64,000 nt of DNA, taken from the NCBI RefSeq assembly GCF_052324685.1, contig NC_135213.1, positions 1 through 64,000 of the forward strand. Direction: 5' to 3'. Numbering within the stretch: position 1 is the stretch's first letter; every line of letters begins with the position of its first letter. The notes under the pieces are model-generated. The model did not search any database. It saw only the letters and a list, made by a program, of their open reading frames with translations, and had not been told where the DNA came from. Position numbers and translations under genes: made by a program. This DNA comes from Brachyhypopomus gauderio (lineage: Eukaryota > Chordata > Actinopteri > Gymnotiformes > Hypopomidae). Shown piece by piece: positions 21,559 to 44,600 of the stretch.

Positions 21559-21949
21559 ATCTGTCACCACGTATGGTTTAACGCAGGATCACCAGATCTG
21601 TCACCACGTATGGTTTAACGCAGGATCACCAGATCTGTCACCACGTATGGTTTAACGCAGGATCACCAGATCTGTCACCACGTATGGTTTAACGCAGGAT
21701 CACCAGATCTGTCACCACGTATGGTTTAACGCAGGATCACCAGATCTGTCACCATGTATGGTTTAACGCAGGATCACCAGATCTGTCACCACGTACGGTT
21801 TAACGCAGGATCACCAGATCTGTCACCACGTATGGTTTAACGCAGGATCACCAGATCTGTCACCACGTATGGTTTAACGCAGGATCACCAGATCTGTCAC
21901 CACGTATGGTTTAATGCAGGATCACCAGATCTGTCACCACGTATGGTTT
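21559..21949. repeat. 37-bp minisatellite, copy 2
   Basis: Ten periods plus a partial unit, with the variant units in the same order as copy 1. Confidence 0.97.
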
Positions 21950-22117
21950 TACCAGATCCTGCAGCCCCACAGGAACCCCACATCCTGCAAACCCCACACT
22001 ATTAACACCATTAGTGTAAAGGCAAAAAAATTACTTGGGTATTTACAAAACCAGTCAATGCTACAGAGAAAATTATAATATCTTTATAATATATAATAAA
22101 ATGTAATACTTAATACT

Positions 22118-22185
22118 AGTGGTGGGCCGTTAACGCCATTAACGCCGATAATGTCGGCCATTATCGGCGTTAACGGCCCACCACT
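22118..22185. mobile_element. 68-bp fold-back element, copy 2
   Basis: Same stem, loop and CTTAATACT flanks as copy 1. Confidence 0.6.
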
Positions 22186-23144
22186 TCTTAATACTCATCT
22201 TAGTATAAACAGATAATAATGATAGCTGTACACTATATGGCTCTCCTAGCCTGCTAGTGCTAAAAGAGAGCTTATATGAAGTCTATCAAACAGACTCTGC
22301 TCAACTTTAGCCAGCTGGTGTTAGCAGCTAAAGAAAACTAGATAGTTTGTTTGGGAACTAGCAAAGACTTCCATGTCTTATCTATCAGAGGCTAGCAGGG
22401 CTGCTAGAGTAAGTGAAAATGTGAGCTGACCACCATTTTAGCATGTCATTCTTCTAAGATATAAATAAAACTATGAAGTGAAGTCTTTGACTTACAGCAG
22501 AGCTATAACATTAATTAATGTTATATTTTAAAAAGGTCTTACCGTTTTTAGCTGGAGTACAAAAAGTTGGGGGACAGCAGCTCAAAACGTGGTGTCTGGA
22601 GTCCATGAAGTGAAAAGTGGGTGGAAGTGTAAGCTAATTGAAAACAACAACCACCTAATGAGTAAAATCTATCAATTTTCTGTATCCTTGAAGTAGGCCT
22701 AATGTGTCACAGTTAATTTTATTAAAGCAAAATTGTGTAAAATACAATTAATAAACACATTACATTTGTTGAATTAGACTCAATTTGATTTTTAACTACA
22801 TGTATCCTTATTTATTATGTATTAGTAACTTTTAATTATTTAGTAAACATTAATTAACCCCAGTCCCACTTTTTACAGTGTATGCTAATATTTTAAAATG
22901 TATAAATGATAAATAAAAGCTTTGCAATTTAAGCATGACTACAGTAAGTGTAAAAAGATATGCCCACACTGAATAAGAGTGTCAAATGCTTTTAAGACAT
23001 GTTTGCGTTGCATGAATTCATAAAGCAGCTTTGTTTGTAGCCAGATACAAATATATGTTATAGCTGTTTAAAGGAGGGAGCACCTTTAACCTGAAGAATT
23101 AGAATTGAGCTGTTTTATCAGAGACAGGATCGTTGCAGCAAATT

Positions 23145-23406
23145 CTGGGCCCTATACACTCTCAATGTCACTGGGCCCTTATAAATGCCAGAAAACGAGG
23201 CACATGAGCAAAATGTGTCAGAAAATACATATCAGAGATGATTTCAATAAAAATCATAAAAGTGATTGTGATATAATAATGCTAAGATTGAATCCAATGA
23301 CTTTAACCAGTAATTTAAAATTTAGTTTTCTACGTCGTACCCCACATACATAAATTACAAGTCCCAAAAATGCCAGGGCCAATTTTTTGTCCCAGTCCAG
23401 CCCTGC
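23145..23406 (-). mobile_element. Degenerate DNA-transposon-like patch, copy 2
   Basis: Matches copy 1, including the lack of the 36-bp block found in copies 3-5. Confidence 0.35.
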
Positions 23407-23527
23407 CCTCATATGTGCTTCTCTGAGTTAAAACCCTCAATGCAGACACACACTAATCAACTATAACTCTTTGCCAACCCAGAGTGTAATAATGCAGGAA
23501 AAAATCAGTTGTCTTATATAATATTCA

Positions 23528-23825
23528 TGTTAAGGAAATTTCTACTGGATCAGGTTTCCTAGATTATTGTGATTCCGCTAAAAACAGGAAAGCTCCGTAT
23601 ACACACGTGAGACGAACACTGTCTACAGTGCATTCTCCCCCCTCAGTTTCTCAGTGTGTCCAAATGTACTGTGAACATGTGATAACGGAGTAAAGGAGAT
23701 CGGACTGGCCTCTCTCCTCAGAGTTCCTGTTATATACGAGACTCTCTTGCTTTTTTACTTTTGTAATAAATCTCTCTTTTAACCACGTCTGGGTCCTCAT
23801 CTATTTTCAGGAAATTTCCACGACA
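23528..23825 (+). mobile_element. Second solo LTR, upstream of HIPK copy 3
   Basis: 298 bp with the same ends as the copy 1 element. It lies about 0.94 kb before the ATG at 24761. Confidence 0.5.
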
Positions 23826-24727
23826 ATAAGAAATACCATCCTCTTGTAATTCCAATGGGAAACTCGAGAGCGCATGAAGACGTTAAGATTGTGGGTTTTG
23901 AAAAGAAACTGCCATTAAATAAAATATTTGCCAATCCTAACCAAACTAGCATATATCTTAATTATATATGAATAAGTCAACAATCGTATTACCAAACACG
24001 GTCTCGCTGGGTTATATAGATATGTGTGTTACCTTTTGTGTACCTTTATGCGTTTTGATTTTTCAGCCCGTTCATAACGTTTAGTATTGTATTACAGTTA
24101 TCCAACACAACTCCCATGTGCATGCAAATATTCAAAGAATATCATATCGTTAAATAAATAATATATGGTTTATTTGTAATGTCTGATTTCAGAATCTGGA
24201 TTCATTATTTGGGTATCCTATTTTAAATGACTAGGTCATTGTACTGCTTTGGGTACTGATAATGTGATCGTTTGGGAGGGGGGGACTAGGTAATAACTAG
24301 CTAGCTAATTGGAGAAAAAGCAAAACTATAGCTGGCTACCCAAACACGCACATTTACAACATTGCTGTTGTTTTGTGTATTGTTTTGAACTCAAACATTA
24401 CGACCTTATATTTGATCCTATATGCTAATAAAGCAGCGCTACAAAGCGCGTTGTGGTGCGTGTTACCGTCACGAAGAATCCGTAGAATTGTAAAGGATAT
24501 TTCCTGGAAACCGCGTTTATATTACGCGTTGTCAGAAACACAACAATATTTATGTTTGATTCCCAATGAATTCCGTCTTGTATTCTACAGATATTTCTTC
24601 GGAAAGATTGTTATAAAGTTAGCTTACCATACGAGCTAAATACGATTTCAGATTGTTCGTTTAACCGTTATCTACCAGTGTTTTAGTTTTAAAGTTATAT
24701 ATAACCCCTAATTGGATTTTTTTGTAA

Positions 24728-29223
<4,496 letters not shown>

Positions 29224-29337
29224 GAGGGCAGGGCACCAGGTGAGTCCTCGTCCCAAGTGCTCTGCCTCTCCCATCCCTCCGGCTCTGTCGACAGGCCTCT
29301 GCCGTGCCATTGATCAATGTCTCACATCCCCATATAG

Positions 29338-29774
29338 AGTCGAGCGCCGCGGCCTCCGGGCGGTCCAAGAAGACTTCGGTTGTGCCCCCTGCCAGAGCAG
29401 CCCTGCCCGACGCTGAGAGACAGAGCCGCGTCCACCAAGTCTCAGCCTCTCAACCTGAGCCAGGTAGAGCGTCTGTAGAGCAGTTTGCCTTCACACGCTG
29501 CAGCTGCTGTCACACTTCGTAATACACTTCACACTGGCCCATAGAAAATCTTAGCTTCACTTTGCTGTCTTATCCACACTCTGCTCATCAGCTTCATTTA
29601 AGATCATTTTCTAGTAGGCCTGTCGGATTGCAAAGCTTTGAGTCTGACCGGTGCATTGATTTGCTGGAATACTGTACAGTATATGTTGGCCAGAGTATGT
29701 TGTATATATTCACAGTTTTATATATTCACTTTTCCCAGCAGCAGCACCGGCGTCCCACTCCCCAACAGTCATAG
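29338..29774 (+). pseudogene. HIPK 3' exons behind a frame break, copy 3
   Basis: Segments 29338-29463 and 29739-29774, unchanged from copies 1-2. Confidence 0.6.
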
Positions 29775-30076
29775 TCAGAGAGACCCTCAAAAAAAGGTTT
29801 GTTAGTACTTCAGGTTTTTAAATTCCAGTTCTTGTATGTCATGTCTTGTTTTGTACATATTTTATGTCGGTGGGAAGTGCTGTTGTCAGCTTATTTGTAA
29901 AAATTTGGTGTAGACCAGAGTGTAGTTCAGCTGGGGTATTGATATCTCACTGCCATTTTGTGTCTTGGCTCCTCCTACAGGTCCAGCAGTCTGTGATCAT
30001 CTCATGACAGGTCAGGAGGCCGCTCCCCCTGGCGCCAGTCCAACTACCCCTCAGACTCTTCTTACCTGAAATAAAT

Positions 30077-31675
30077 GGGCTTTGAAATAAGATGATGGTG
30101 GATAAGCCCATGATCCACTGGGTCCTGGACTACCTGTCTGCTAGACCCCAGTATGTGAGAACTGGAACCTGCCAGTCTGATCGTCTGGTCAGCAACATCG
30201 GTGCTCCACAGGGAACTGTGCTCTCCCCCTTCCTTTTCACCCTGTACACCACTGACGTCCAGTACAGGTCTGACCACTGTCACCTTCGGAAATTTTCTTA
30301 CGACTCAGTGGTGGTTGGGTGCATCAAAGACGAACAGGAAGGACAATACAGAGACCTTGTTGACAGATTTGTTGGGTGGTGTAAAAGGAACCACTTGATC
30401 ATCAATGTGACCAAAACCAAGGAGATGGTGGTGGACTTCAGAAGGAAGAGGCCCACAATCTGCCCTGTCACCATCATGGGTCAGGACGTTGAGCTGGTTG
30501 ACTCCTACAAATACCTGGGTGTGCTGCTGGACAACAAACTGGACTGGAAGGCCAACCCTGATGCTTTCTGAGACGACTCAGGTCCTTTAATGTGTGCAGC
30601 AAGTTGGTGGAGATCTTCTACCAGTCTGTTGTTGCTGGTGCTATCTTCTTTGCAGCAGTCTGCTGGGGAAGCAGCATCAGGGGACTGATGGTCAGACAGA
30701 GGAGCACCTTTAGCAACAGACTCATCCAGCTCCACTCCAACAAAGATCGGTACAGGAGCTCATTCGTGCCAACTGTGATCACACTGTACAACAGCTCTCC
30801 ACTGTGTCAGTCGTTATTTCAGTGGAAGTGTTTAAATAAAAAGAATTTATTGATACAATTGAATGTGTGAGTGCAATCAGTGAGATATTACAAGGCAAAC
30901 ATGAAAACAGTTGGCCCCAGCAACACTATTTTTGAGCTTTTTTTGCACTCTTTTGTACATAGTCATGTAAAATGTAGGTAACATTGTTCTTTACCACTGG
31001 AAATAAGTGGCAAAACAAAGAGCCATTTGACTGACTCTTTATGAAGAGCTGAGCCAAAAGATCCGGCTCCCTAAAAAGAGATGAAATTCCCATCAATAAC
31101 TGGTACTTACTGCACAATTCTGATGCCACTATCTTGCACATTTCATCTTCAATCTCATGTAATTTTGATATCTATTGCTTTCATACTGTTATTTCATATC
31201 TTCAAATCTGTCACGCTACGGTCCCCGAACCCTTCCTTTGGGGCGTGTGTTAACGTTGTCTGCGTCTATTCGTCTGCGTCTGTGTACCTCCGTGGGTGCG
31301 GGTGCGTCTTGTAATTATCCGTCTCACCTGTGGCTCGTCTCGTCATCACGTGGGGTTGATGTGGTCTGTCTATTTAATGTGCGTTCGCGCAGTGTCTTGT
31401 GCTCGTCGTTGTCTAATGTTTGAGTCTACACGTTACGTGTGTATGTGTTGGTTTAGCGTGCGCTATTGCGCAATACCTGTCTGCATTAAAACGTGTCGTT
31501 GTGTCTGTGAAGCTGGATTTGTGTCTCGTCCTTCGCCTCGCACCCAACGTCACAAAATCTATTTAATTCTATATATATAATATATTCATTACTTCTGATA
31601 CCATAATTATTGTTCTTGCTCTCATTGTAACTGTGCTGCTGTAATAACCGACTTTCCCTCTGGGATTAATAAAGT

Positions 31676-31719
<44 letters not shown>
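30077..31719 (+). mobile_element. 5'-truncated LINE, copy 3
   Basis: RT fragment frame at 30092-30571. The (ATCT)n tail is the shortest in the array. Confidence 0.8.
31209..31554. mobile_element. Solo LTR nested in LINE, copy 3
   Basis: 346 bp with AAATC flanks. It shares a single-base variant with copies 4 and 5 that separates them from copies 1 and 2. Confidence 0.75.
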
Positions 31720-32236
31720 GAGAATTTCATTACTTCATTGTCTGGGCTTTTGTTGTTTGTTTGTCCATTTTTGTTTGTTTTAGCATACTTTTATTATATT
31801 TTTTTATGATGTTTATTATGTAGACCGACACAAGAATGAGACATGAATATAAAGAGAGGTACAAAATGTATTGCAGTACGTGTTCCATCAGAGGCCCCTG
31901 GGTCAGCCAGAGCTGGGGTGGCTGCTCTAGCAAACGCTTGGCCAATGGCCTTATACTGCATGCTTTACACAATAAATTATAGCCACGCTCTGTTATCATA
32001 CAAAAATCAATAGCAGCTCCATAGAGAAGAGCCAAGCTATAGAAAGCCATCTGGCACTAAGAAAGAAAAAAAAGAATTTTTTAAAACATGAACAAACTAA
32101 TTTTCTTCACCATTCAGTAAATATTTAAATTTCTTTTAAAGATATAAATAATATTTTATGTTAAAATTTGATACAGGAATAGAGGAGCAGCACCCATACA
32201 AATGTTTCTCAAAACACCTCAGTGGAGTGTTATGAC

Positions 32237-32273
<37 letters not shown>

Positions 32274-32410
32274 TGCAAGCCTGTAGTGTAACTGATCAGA
32301 AGGGTCTCAAATGGGGAGATGAGGAATTGTGAGTGTGTGTTCACATTTGGCTGACGGTAAAGCTGTTGTGTGTGAAGAGTGCGTGTGTGTGTGCATGTCC
32401 ATGTGTGAGA

Positions 32411-33317
32411 TTAGCTGGGGTTCCGGTCCTTGCTGGCATACAGAGCTCTCAGCGTCTGAGCCAGTTTATGGCTAAGTTTGTTGGCGGTGGTCAGCGTGAT
32501 CTTTCTGTAGATGATGTCGGTGAGGCGGACGGTCTCCACCCAGGGGACCAGCTTGAGTCCCTCCTTGCGACGAGCTTCGCTCCAGGCGCTGGAGAAAGAC
32601 CCAGCCATCCAGCGCACGCTGTAGCCGTCCGCTCCAGCACGCGGCCCAGCTGTGGTCTGTTCCGGTACTGTGGGCAGTGCAGGGCCACGATGTCCAGAGC
32701 GCTCACAGACAGGCTCATGTTAGCCAGCACGGCGTCCGCACTCTCCCCCGCCTTCCTCCCACGCCCAGACACCTGCAGGGGGCGTAAGCGCACAGTAACC
32801 CTCCTGTGAGAAATCTCTCTTATTTGCGCTGTGACAATAAAGATAAACCTCAGTCCATGACCTGTCCAGAACACACTAATGTGAAACCTCAGTCCATAAC
32901 ATGTCCAGAACACACTAATGTGAAACCTCAGTTCAGAACCTGTCCAGAACACACTAATGTGAAACCTCAGTCCAGAACCTGTCCAGAACACACTAATGTG
33001 AAACCTCAGTCCAGAACCTGTCCAGAACACACTAATGTGAAACCTCAGTCCAGAACACCATAAGTATATAATGTGTAAAGACAAACATCAGTCCTTTTTT
33101 TGGCATCAGTTAAATAATGTGTGCGTGTCCTTACTCCTGCTGTCCTCTCGTCCCCCTCACTGTTGTACTCGTCCATCTGGGCTTGGTGGTGGTTGTGTAG
33201 TTTTGCTCCACCTGTCCCCTCCAGCAGGGCGGAGATGGCTTTGTTCCGAACAGCAGCAGCGTTCTCCCCTACCTCCTCCTCTTCATCAGGATCAAGATGT
33301 TCCATCAACAGCTTAAA
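32411..33317 (-). pseudogene. Two 3' exons of an unrecognised gene, copy 3
   Basis: Exon A 33317-33135 and exon B 32772-32411, with the common frame break in exon B. Confidence 0.5.
32848..33054. repeat. 39-bp minisatellite, copy 3
   Basis: About 5.3 units. Private variants lie just outside it (GCGTAAGCG before, TATATAATG after). Confidence 0.95.
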
Positions 33318-33695
33318 CTGCAACACACACACACAAACACATATCAGCATTCACAATTGTACACAAACATGTCACATTTGACAGCAGTTAAGGGCTAGAA
33401 CATGCTCTGTCAGTTCACAGATTTGTAAAATACTACAAGAACCTATGTTTAAAAGTAGAAGTGGCCATCATGTGACTGGCTGACCCACTTCTACTTAGGT
33501 AACCCTTCATCTGAGAGACTATACTAAAGATGCCACCTTTCCCACTATAAAACATTCTGCAAAATGAGTCTTAAAAAGCCAAGTAAACACACCAATAACC
33601 AAAATACAAATGGTCAGTTTTACCCCATTTCTATGGTAACCTCTTGAGACACACTTAGCCCCACTGGGCATTGTGACCTCCAGGGAAAGACCACC

Positions 33696-34086
33696 ATCTG
33701 TCACCACGTATGGTTTAACGCAGGATCACCAGATCTGTCACCACGTATGGTTTAACGCAGGATCACCAGATCTGTCACCACGTATGGTTTAACGCAGGAT
33801 CACCAGATCTGTCACCACGTATGGTTTAACGCAGGATCACCAGATCTGTCACCACGTATGGTTTAACGCAGGATCACCAGATCTGTCACCATGTATGGTT
33901 TAACGCAGGATCACCAGATCTGTCACCACGTACGGTTTAACGCAGGATCACCAGATCTGTCACCACGTATGGTTTAACGCAGGATCACCAGATCTGTCAC
34001 CACGTATGGTTTAACGCAGGATCACCAGATCTGTCACCACGTATGGTTTAATGCAGGATCACCAGATCTGTCACCACGTATGGTTT
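33696..34086. repeat. 37-bp minisatellite, copy 3
   Basis: Ten periods plus a partial unit, same variant order as copies 1 and 2. Confidence 0.97.
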
Positions 34087-34254
34087 TACCAGATCCTGCA
34101 GCCCCACAGGAACCCCACATCCTGCAAACCCCACACTATTAACACCATTAGTGTAAAGGCAAAAAAATTACTTGGGTATTTACAAAACCAGTCAATGCTA
34201 CAGAGAAAATTATAATATCTTTATAATATATAATAAAATGTAATACTTAATACT

Positions 34255-34322
34255 AGTGGTGGGCCGTTAACGCCATTAACGCCGATAATGTCGGCCATTA
34301 TCGGCGTTAACGGCCCACCACT
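34255..34322. mobile_element. 68-bp fold-back element, copy 3
   Basis: Identical stem to copies 1 and 2. Confidence 0.6.
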
Positions 34323-35281
34323 TCTTAATACTCATCTTAGTATAAACAGATAATAATGATAGCTGTACACTATATGGCTCTCCTAGCCTGCTAGTGCTAA
34401 AAGAGAGCTTATATGAAGTCTATCAAACAGACTCTGCTCAACTTTAGCCAGCTGGTGTTAGCAGCTAAAGAAAACTAGATAGTTTGTTTGGGAACTAGCA
34501 AAGACTTCCATGTCTTATCTATCAGAGGCTAGCAGGGCTGCTAGAGTAAGTGAAAATGTGAGCTGACCACCATTTTAGCATGTCATTCTTCTAAGATATA
34601 AATAAAACTATGAAGTGAAGTCTTTGACTTACAGCAGAGCTATAACATTAATTAATGTTATATTTTAAAAAGGTCTTACCGTTTTTAGCTGGAGTACAAA
34701 AAGTTGGGGGACAGCAGCTCAAAACGTGGTGTCTGGAGTCCATGAAGTGAAAAGTGGGTGGAAGTGTAAGCTAATTGAAAACAACAACCACCTAATGAGT
34801 AAAATCTATCAATTTTCTGTATCCTTGAAGTAGGCCTAATGTGTCACAGTTAATTTTATTAAAGCAAAATTGTGTAAAATACAATTAATAAACACATTAC
34901 ATTTGTTGAATTAGACTCAATTTGATTTTTAACTACATGTATCCTTATTTATTATGTATTAGTAACTTTTAATTATTTAGTAAACATTAATTAACCCCAG
35001 TCCCACTTTTTACAGTGTATGCTAATATTTTAAAATGTATAAATGATAAATAAAAGCTTTGCAATTTAAGCATGACTACAGTAAGTGTAAAAAGATATGC
35101 CCACACTGAATAAGAGTGTCAAATGCTTTTAAGACATGTTTGCGTTGCATGAATTCATAAAGCAGCTTTGTTTGTAGCCAGATACAAATATATGTTATAG
35201 CTGTTTAAAGGAGGGAGCACCTTTAACCTGAAGAATTAGAATTGAGCTGTTTTATCAGAGACAGGATCGTTGCAGCAAATT

Positions 35282-35578
35282 CTGGGCCCTATACACTCTC
35301 AATGTCACTGGGCCCTTATAAATGCCAGAAAACGAGGCACATGAGCAAAATGTGTCAGAAAATACATATCAGAGATGATTTCAATAAAAATCATAAAAGT
35401 GATTGTGATATAATAATGCTAAGATTGAATCCAATGACTTTAACCAGTAATTTAAAATTTAGTTTTCTACGTCGTACCCCACATACATAAATTACAAGTC
35501 GGTTGTGCTCCGCTAATTATGAGGAGCCCGTCTAAACCAAAAATGCCAGGGCCAATTTTTTGTCCCAGTCCAGCCCTG
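35282..35578 (-). mobile_element. Degenerate DNA-transposon-like patch, copy 3
   Basis: Contains the 36-bp block 35501-35536 (begins GGTTGTGCTCCGC) that is missing in copies 1 and 2. Confidence 0.35.
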
Positions 35579-35699
35579 CCCTCATATGTGCTTCTCTGAG
35601 TTAAAACCCTCAATGCAGACACACACTAATCAACTATAACTCTTTGCCAACCCAGAGTGTAATAATGCAGGAAAAAATCAGTTGTCTTAAAAATCAGTT

Positions 35700-35991
35700 G
35701 GAAATTTCTACTGGATCAGGTTTCCTAGATTATTGTGATTCCGCTAAAAACAGGAAAGCTCCGTATACACACGTGAGACGAACACTGTCTACAGTGCATT
35801 CTCCCCCCTCAGTTTCTCAGTGTGTCCAAATGTACTGTGAACATGTGATAACGGAGTAAAGGAGATCGGACTGGCCTCTCTCCTCAGAGTTCCTGTTATA
35901 TACGAGACTCTCTTGCTTTTTTACTTTTGTAATAAATCTCTCTTTTAACCACGTCTGGGTCCTCATCTATTTTCAGGAAATTTCCACGACA
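35700..35991 (+). mobile_element. Second solo LTR, upstream of HIPK copy 4
   Basis: Right end as in the other copies (CCACGACA). The left edge is approximate because its flank differs here. It lies about 0.94 kb before the ATG at 36927. Confidence 0.45.
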
Positions 35992-36893
35992 ATAAGAAAT
36001 ACCATCCTCTTGTAATTCCAATGGGAAACTCGAGAGCGCATGAAGACGTTAAGATTGTGGGTTTTGAAAAGAAACTGCCATTAAATAAAATATTTGCCAA
36101 TCCTAACCAAACTAGCATATATCTTAATTATATATGAATAAGTCAACAATCGTATTACCAAACACGGTCTCGCTGGGTTATATAGATATGTGTGTTACCT
36201 TTTGTGTACCTTTATGCGTTTTGATTTTTCAGCCCGTTCATAACGTTTAGTATTGTATTACAGTTATCCAACACAACTCCCATGTGCATGCAAATATTCA
36301 AAGAATATCATATCGTTAAATAAATAATATATGGTTTATTTGTAATGTCTGATTTCAGAATCTGGATTCATTATTTGGGTATCCTATTTTAAATGACTAG
36401 GTCATTGTACTGCTTTGGGTACTGATAATGTGATCGTTTGGGAGGGGGGGACTAGGTAATAACTAGCTAGCTAATTGGAGAAAAAGCAAAACTATAGCTG
36501 GCTACCCAAACACGCACATTTACAACATTGCTGTTGTTTTGTGTATTGTTTTGAACTCAAACATTACGACCTTATATTTGATCCTATATGCTAATAAAGC
36601 AGCGCTACAAAGCGCGTTGTGGTGCGTGTTACCGTCACGAAGAATCCGTAGAATTGTAAAGGATATTTCCTGGAAACCGCGTTTATATTACGCGTTGTCA
36701 GAAACACAACAATATTTATGTTTGATTCCCAATGAATTCCGTCTTGTATTCTACAGATATTTCTTCGGAAAGATTGTTATAAAGTTAGCTTACCATACGA
36801 GCTAAATACGATTTCAGATTGTTCGTTTAACCGTTATCTACCAGTGTTTTAGTTTTAAAGTTATATATAACCCCTAATTGGATTTTTTTGTAA

Positions 36894-41395
<4,502 letters not shown>

Positions 41396-41509
41396 GAGGG
41401 CAGGGCACCAGGTGAGTCCTCGTCCCAAGTGCTCTGCCTCTCCCATCCCTCCGGCTCTGTCGACAGGCCTCTGCCGTGCCATTGATCAATGTCTCACATC
41501 CCCATATAG

Positions 41510-41942
41510 AGTCGAGCGCCGCGGCCTCCGGGCGGTCCAAGAAGACTTCGGTTGTGCCCCCTGCCAGAGCAGCCCTGCCCGACGCTGAGAGACAGAGCCG
41601 CGTCCACCAAGTCTCAGCCTCTCAACCTGAGCCAGGTAGAGCGTCTGTAGAGCAGTTTGCCTTCACACGCTGCAGCTGCTGTCACACTTCGTAATACACT
41701 TCACACTGGCCCATAGAAAATCTTAGCTTCACTTTGCTGTCTTATCCACACTCTGCTCATCAGCTTCATTTAAGATCATTTTCTAGTAGGCCTGTCGGAT
41801 TGCAAAGCTTTGAGTCTGACCGGTGCATTTGCTGGAATACTGTACAGTATATGTTGGCCAGAGTATGTTGTATATATTCACAGTTTTATATATTCACTTT
41901 TCCCAGCAGCAGCACCGGCGTCCCACTCCCCAACAGTCATAG
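41510..41942 (+). pseudogene. HIPK 3' exons behind a frame break, copy 4
   Basis: Segments 41510-41635 and 41907-41942. The intron between them is four bases shorter than in the other copies (GCATTTGCTGG). Confidence 0.6.
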
Positions 41943-42244
41943 TCAGAGAGACCCTCAAAAAAAGGTTTGTTAGTACTTCAGGTTTTTAAATTCCAGTTCT
42001 TGTATGTCATGTCTTGTTTTGTACATATTTTATGTCGGTGGGAAGTGCTGTTGTCAGCTTATTTGTAAAAATTTGGTGTAGACCAGAGTGTAGTTCAGCT
42101 GGGGTATTGATATCTCACTGCCATTTTGTGTCTTGGCTCCTCCTACAGGTCCAGCAGTCTGTGATCATCTCATGACAGGTCAGGAGGCCGCTCCCCCTGG
42201 CGCCAGTCCAACTACCCCTCAGACTCTTCTTACCTGAAATAAAT

Positions 42245-43843
42245 GGGCTTTGAAATAAGATGATGGTGGATAAGCCCATGATCCACTGGGTCCTGGACTA
42301 CCTGTCTGCTAGACCCCAGTATGTGAGAACTGGAACCTGCCAGTCTGATCGTCTGGTCAGCAACATCGGTGCTCCACAGGGAACTGTGCTCTCCCCCTTC
42401 CTTTTCACCCTGTACACCACTGACGTCCAGTACAGGTCTGACCACTGTCACCTTCGGAAATTTTCTTACGACTCAGTGGTGGTTGGGTGCATCAAAGACG
42501 AACAGGAAGGACAATACAGAGACCTTGTTGACAGATTTGTTGGGTGGTGTAAAAGGAACCACTTGATCATCAATGTGACCAAAACCAAGGAGATGGTGGT
42601 GGACTTCAGAAGGAAGAGGCCCACAATCTGCCCTGTCACCATCATGGGTCAGGACGTTGAGCTGGTTGACTCCTACAAATACCTGGGTGTGCTGCTGGAC
42701 AACAAACTGGACTGGAAGGCCAACCCTGATGCTTTCTGAGACGACTCAGGTCCTTTAATGTGTGCAGCAAGTTGGTGGAGATCTTCTACCAGTCTGTTGT
42801 TGCTGGTGCTATCTTCTTTGCAGCAGTCTGCTGGGGAAGCAGCATCAGGGGACTGATGGTCAGACAGAGGAGCACCTTTAGCAACAGACTCATCCAGCTC
42901 CACTCCAACAAAGATCGGTACAGGAGCTCATTCGTGCCAACTGTGATCACACTGTACAACAGCTCTCCACTGTGCCAGTCGTTATTTCAGTGGAAGTGTT
43001 TAAATAAAAAGAATTTATTGATACAATTGAATGTGTGAGTGCAATCAGTGAGATATTACAAGGCAAACATGAAAACAGTTGGCCCCAGCAACACTATTTT
43101 TGAGGTTTTTTTGCACTCTTTTGTACATAGTCATGTAAAATGTAGGTAACATTGTTCTTTACCACTGGAAATAAGTGGCAAAACAAAGAGCCATTTGACT
43201 GACTCTTTATGAAGAGCTGAGCCAAAAGATCCGGCTCCCTAAAAAGAGATGAAATTCCCATCAATAACTGGTACTTACTGCACAATTCTGATGCCACTAT
43301 CTTGCACATTTCATCTTCAATCTCATGTAATTTTGATATCTATTGCTTTCATACTGTTATTTCATATCTTCAAATCTGTCACGCTACGGTCCCCGAACCC
43401 TTCCTTTGGGGCGTGTGTTAACGTTGTCTGCGTCTATTCGTCTGCGTCTGTGTACCTCCGTGGGTGCGGGTGCGTCTTGTAATTATCCGTCTCACCTGTG
43501 GCTCGTCTCGTCATCACGTGGGGTTGATGTGGTCTGTCTATTTAATGTGCGTTCGCGCAGTGTCTTGTGCTCGTCGTTGTCTAATGTTTGAGTCTACACG
43601 TTACGTGTGTATGTGTTGGTTTAGCGTGCGCTATTGCGCAATACCTGTCTGCATTAAAACGTGTCGTTGTGTCTGTGAAGCTGGATTTGTGTCTCGTCCT
43701 TCGCCTCGCACCCAACGTCACAAAATCTATTTAATTCTATATATATAATATATTCATTACTTCTGATACCATAATTATTGTTCTTGCTCTCATTGTAACT
43801 GTGCTGCTGTAATAACCGACTTTCCCTCTGGGATTAATAAAGT

Positions 43844-43899
<56 letters not shown>
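42245..43899 (+). mobile_element. 5'-truncated LINE, copy 4
   Basis: RT fragment frame at 42260-42739. It shares a C (TGTGCCAGTCG) downstream of the RT with copy 5. Confidence 0.8.
43377..43722. mobile_element. Solo LTR nested in LINE, copy 4
   Basis: 346 bp, AAATC flanks, same variant as copy 3. Confidence 0.75.
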
Positions 43900-44416
43900 G
43901 AGAATTTCATTACTTCATTGTCTGGGCTTTTGTTGTTTGTTTGTCCATTTTTGTTTGTTTTAGCATACTTTTATTATATTTTTTTATGATGTTTATTATG
44001 TAGACCGACACAAGAATGAGACATGAATATAAAGAGAGGTACAAAATGTATTGCAGTACGTGTTCCATCAGAGGCCCCTGGGTCAGCCAGAGCTGGGGTG
44101 GCTGCTCTAGCAAACGCTTGGCCAATGGCCTTATACTGCATGCTTTACACAATAAATTATAGCCACGCTCTGTTATCATACAAAAATCAATAGCAGCTCC
44201 ATAGAGAAGAGCCAAGCTATAGAAAGCCATCTGGCACTAAGAAAGAAAAAAAAGAATTTTTTAAAACATGAACAAACTAATTTTCTTCACCATTCAGTAA
44301 ATATTTAAATTTCTTTTAAAGATATAAATAATATTTTATGTTAAAATTTGATACAGGAATAGAGGAGCAGCACCCATACAAATGTTTCTCAAAACACCTC
44401 AGTGGAGTGTTATGAC

Positions 44417-44463
<47 letters not shown>

Positions 44464-44600
44464 TGCAAGCCTGTAGTGTAACTGATCAGAAGGGTCTCAA
44501 ATGGGGAGATGAGGAATTGTGAGTGTGTGTTCACATTTGGCTGACGGTAAAGCTGTTGTGTGTGAAGAGTGCGTGTGTGTGTGCATGTCCATGTGTGAGA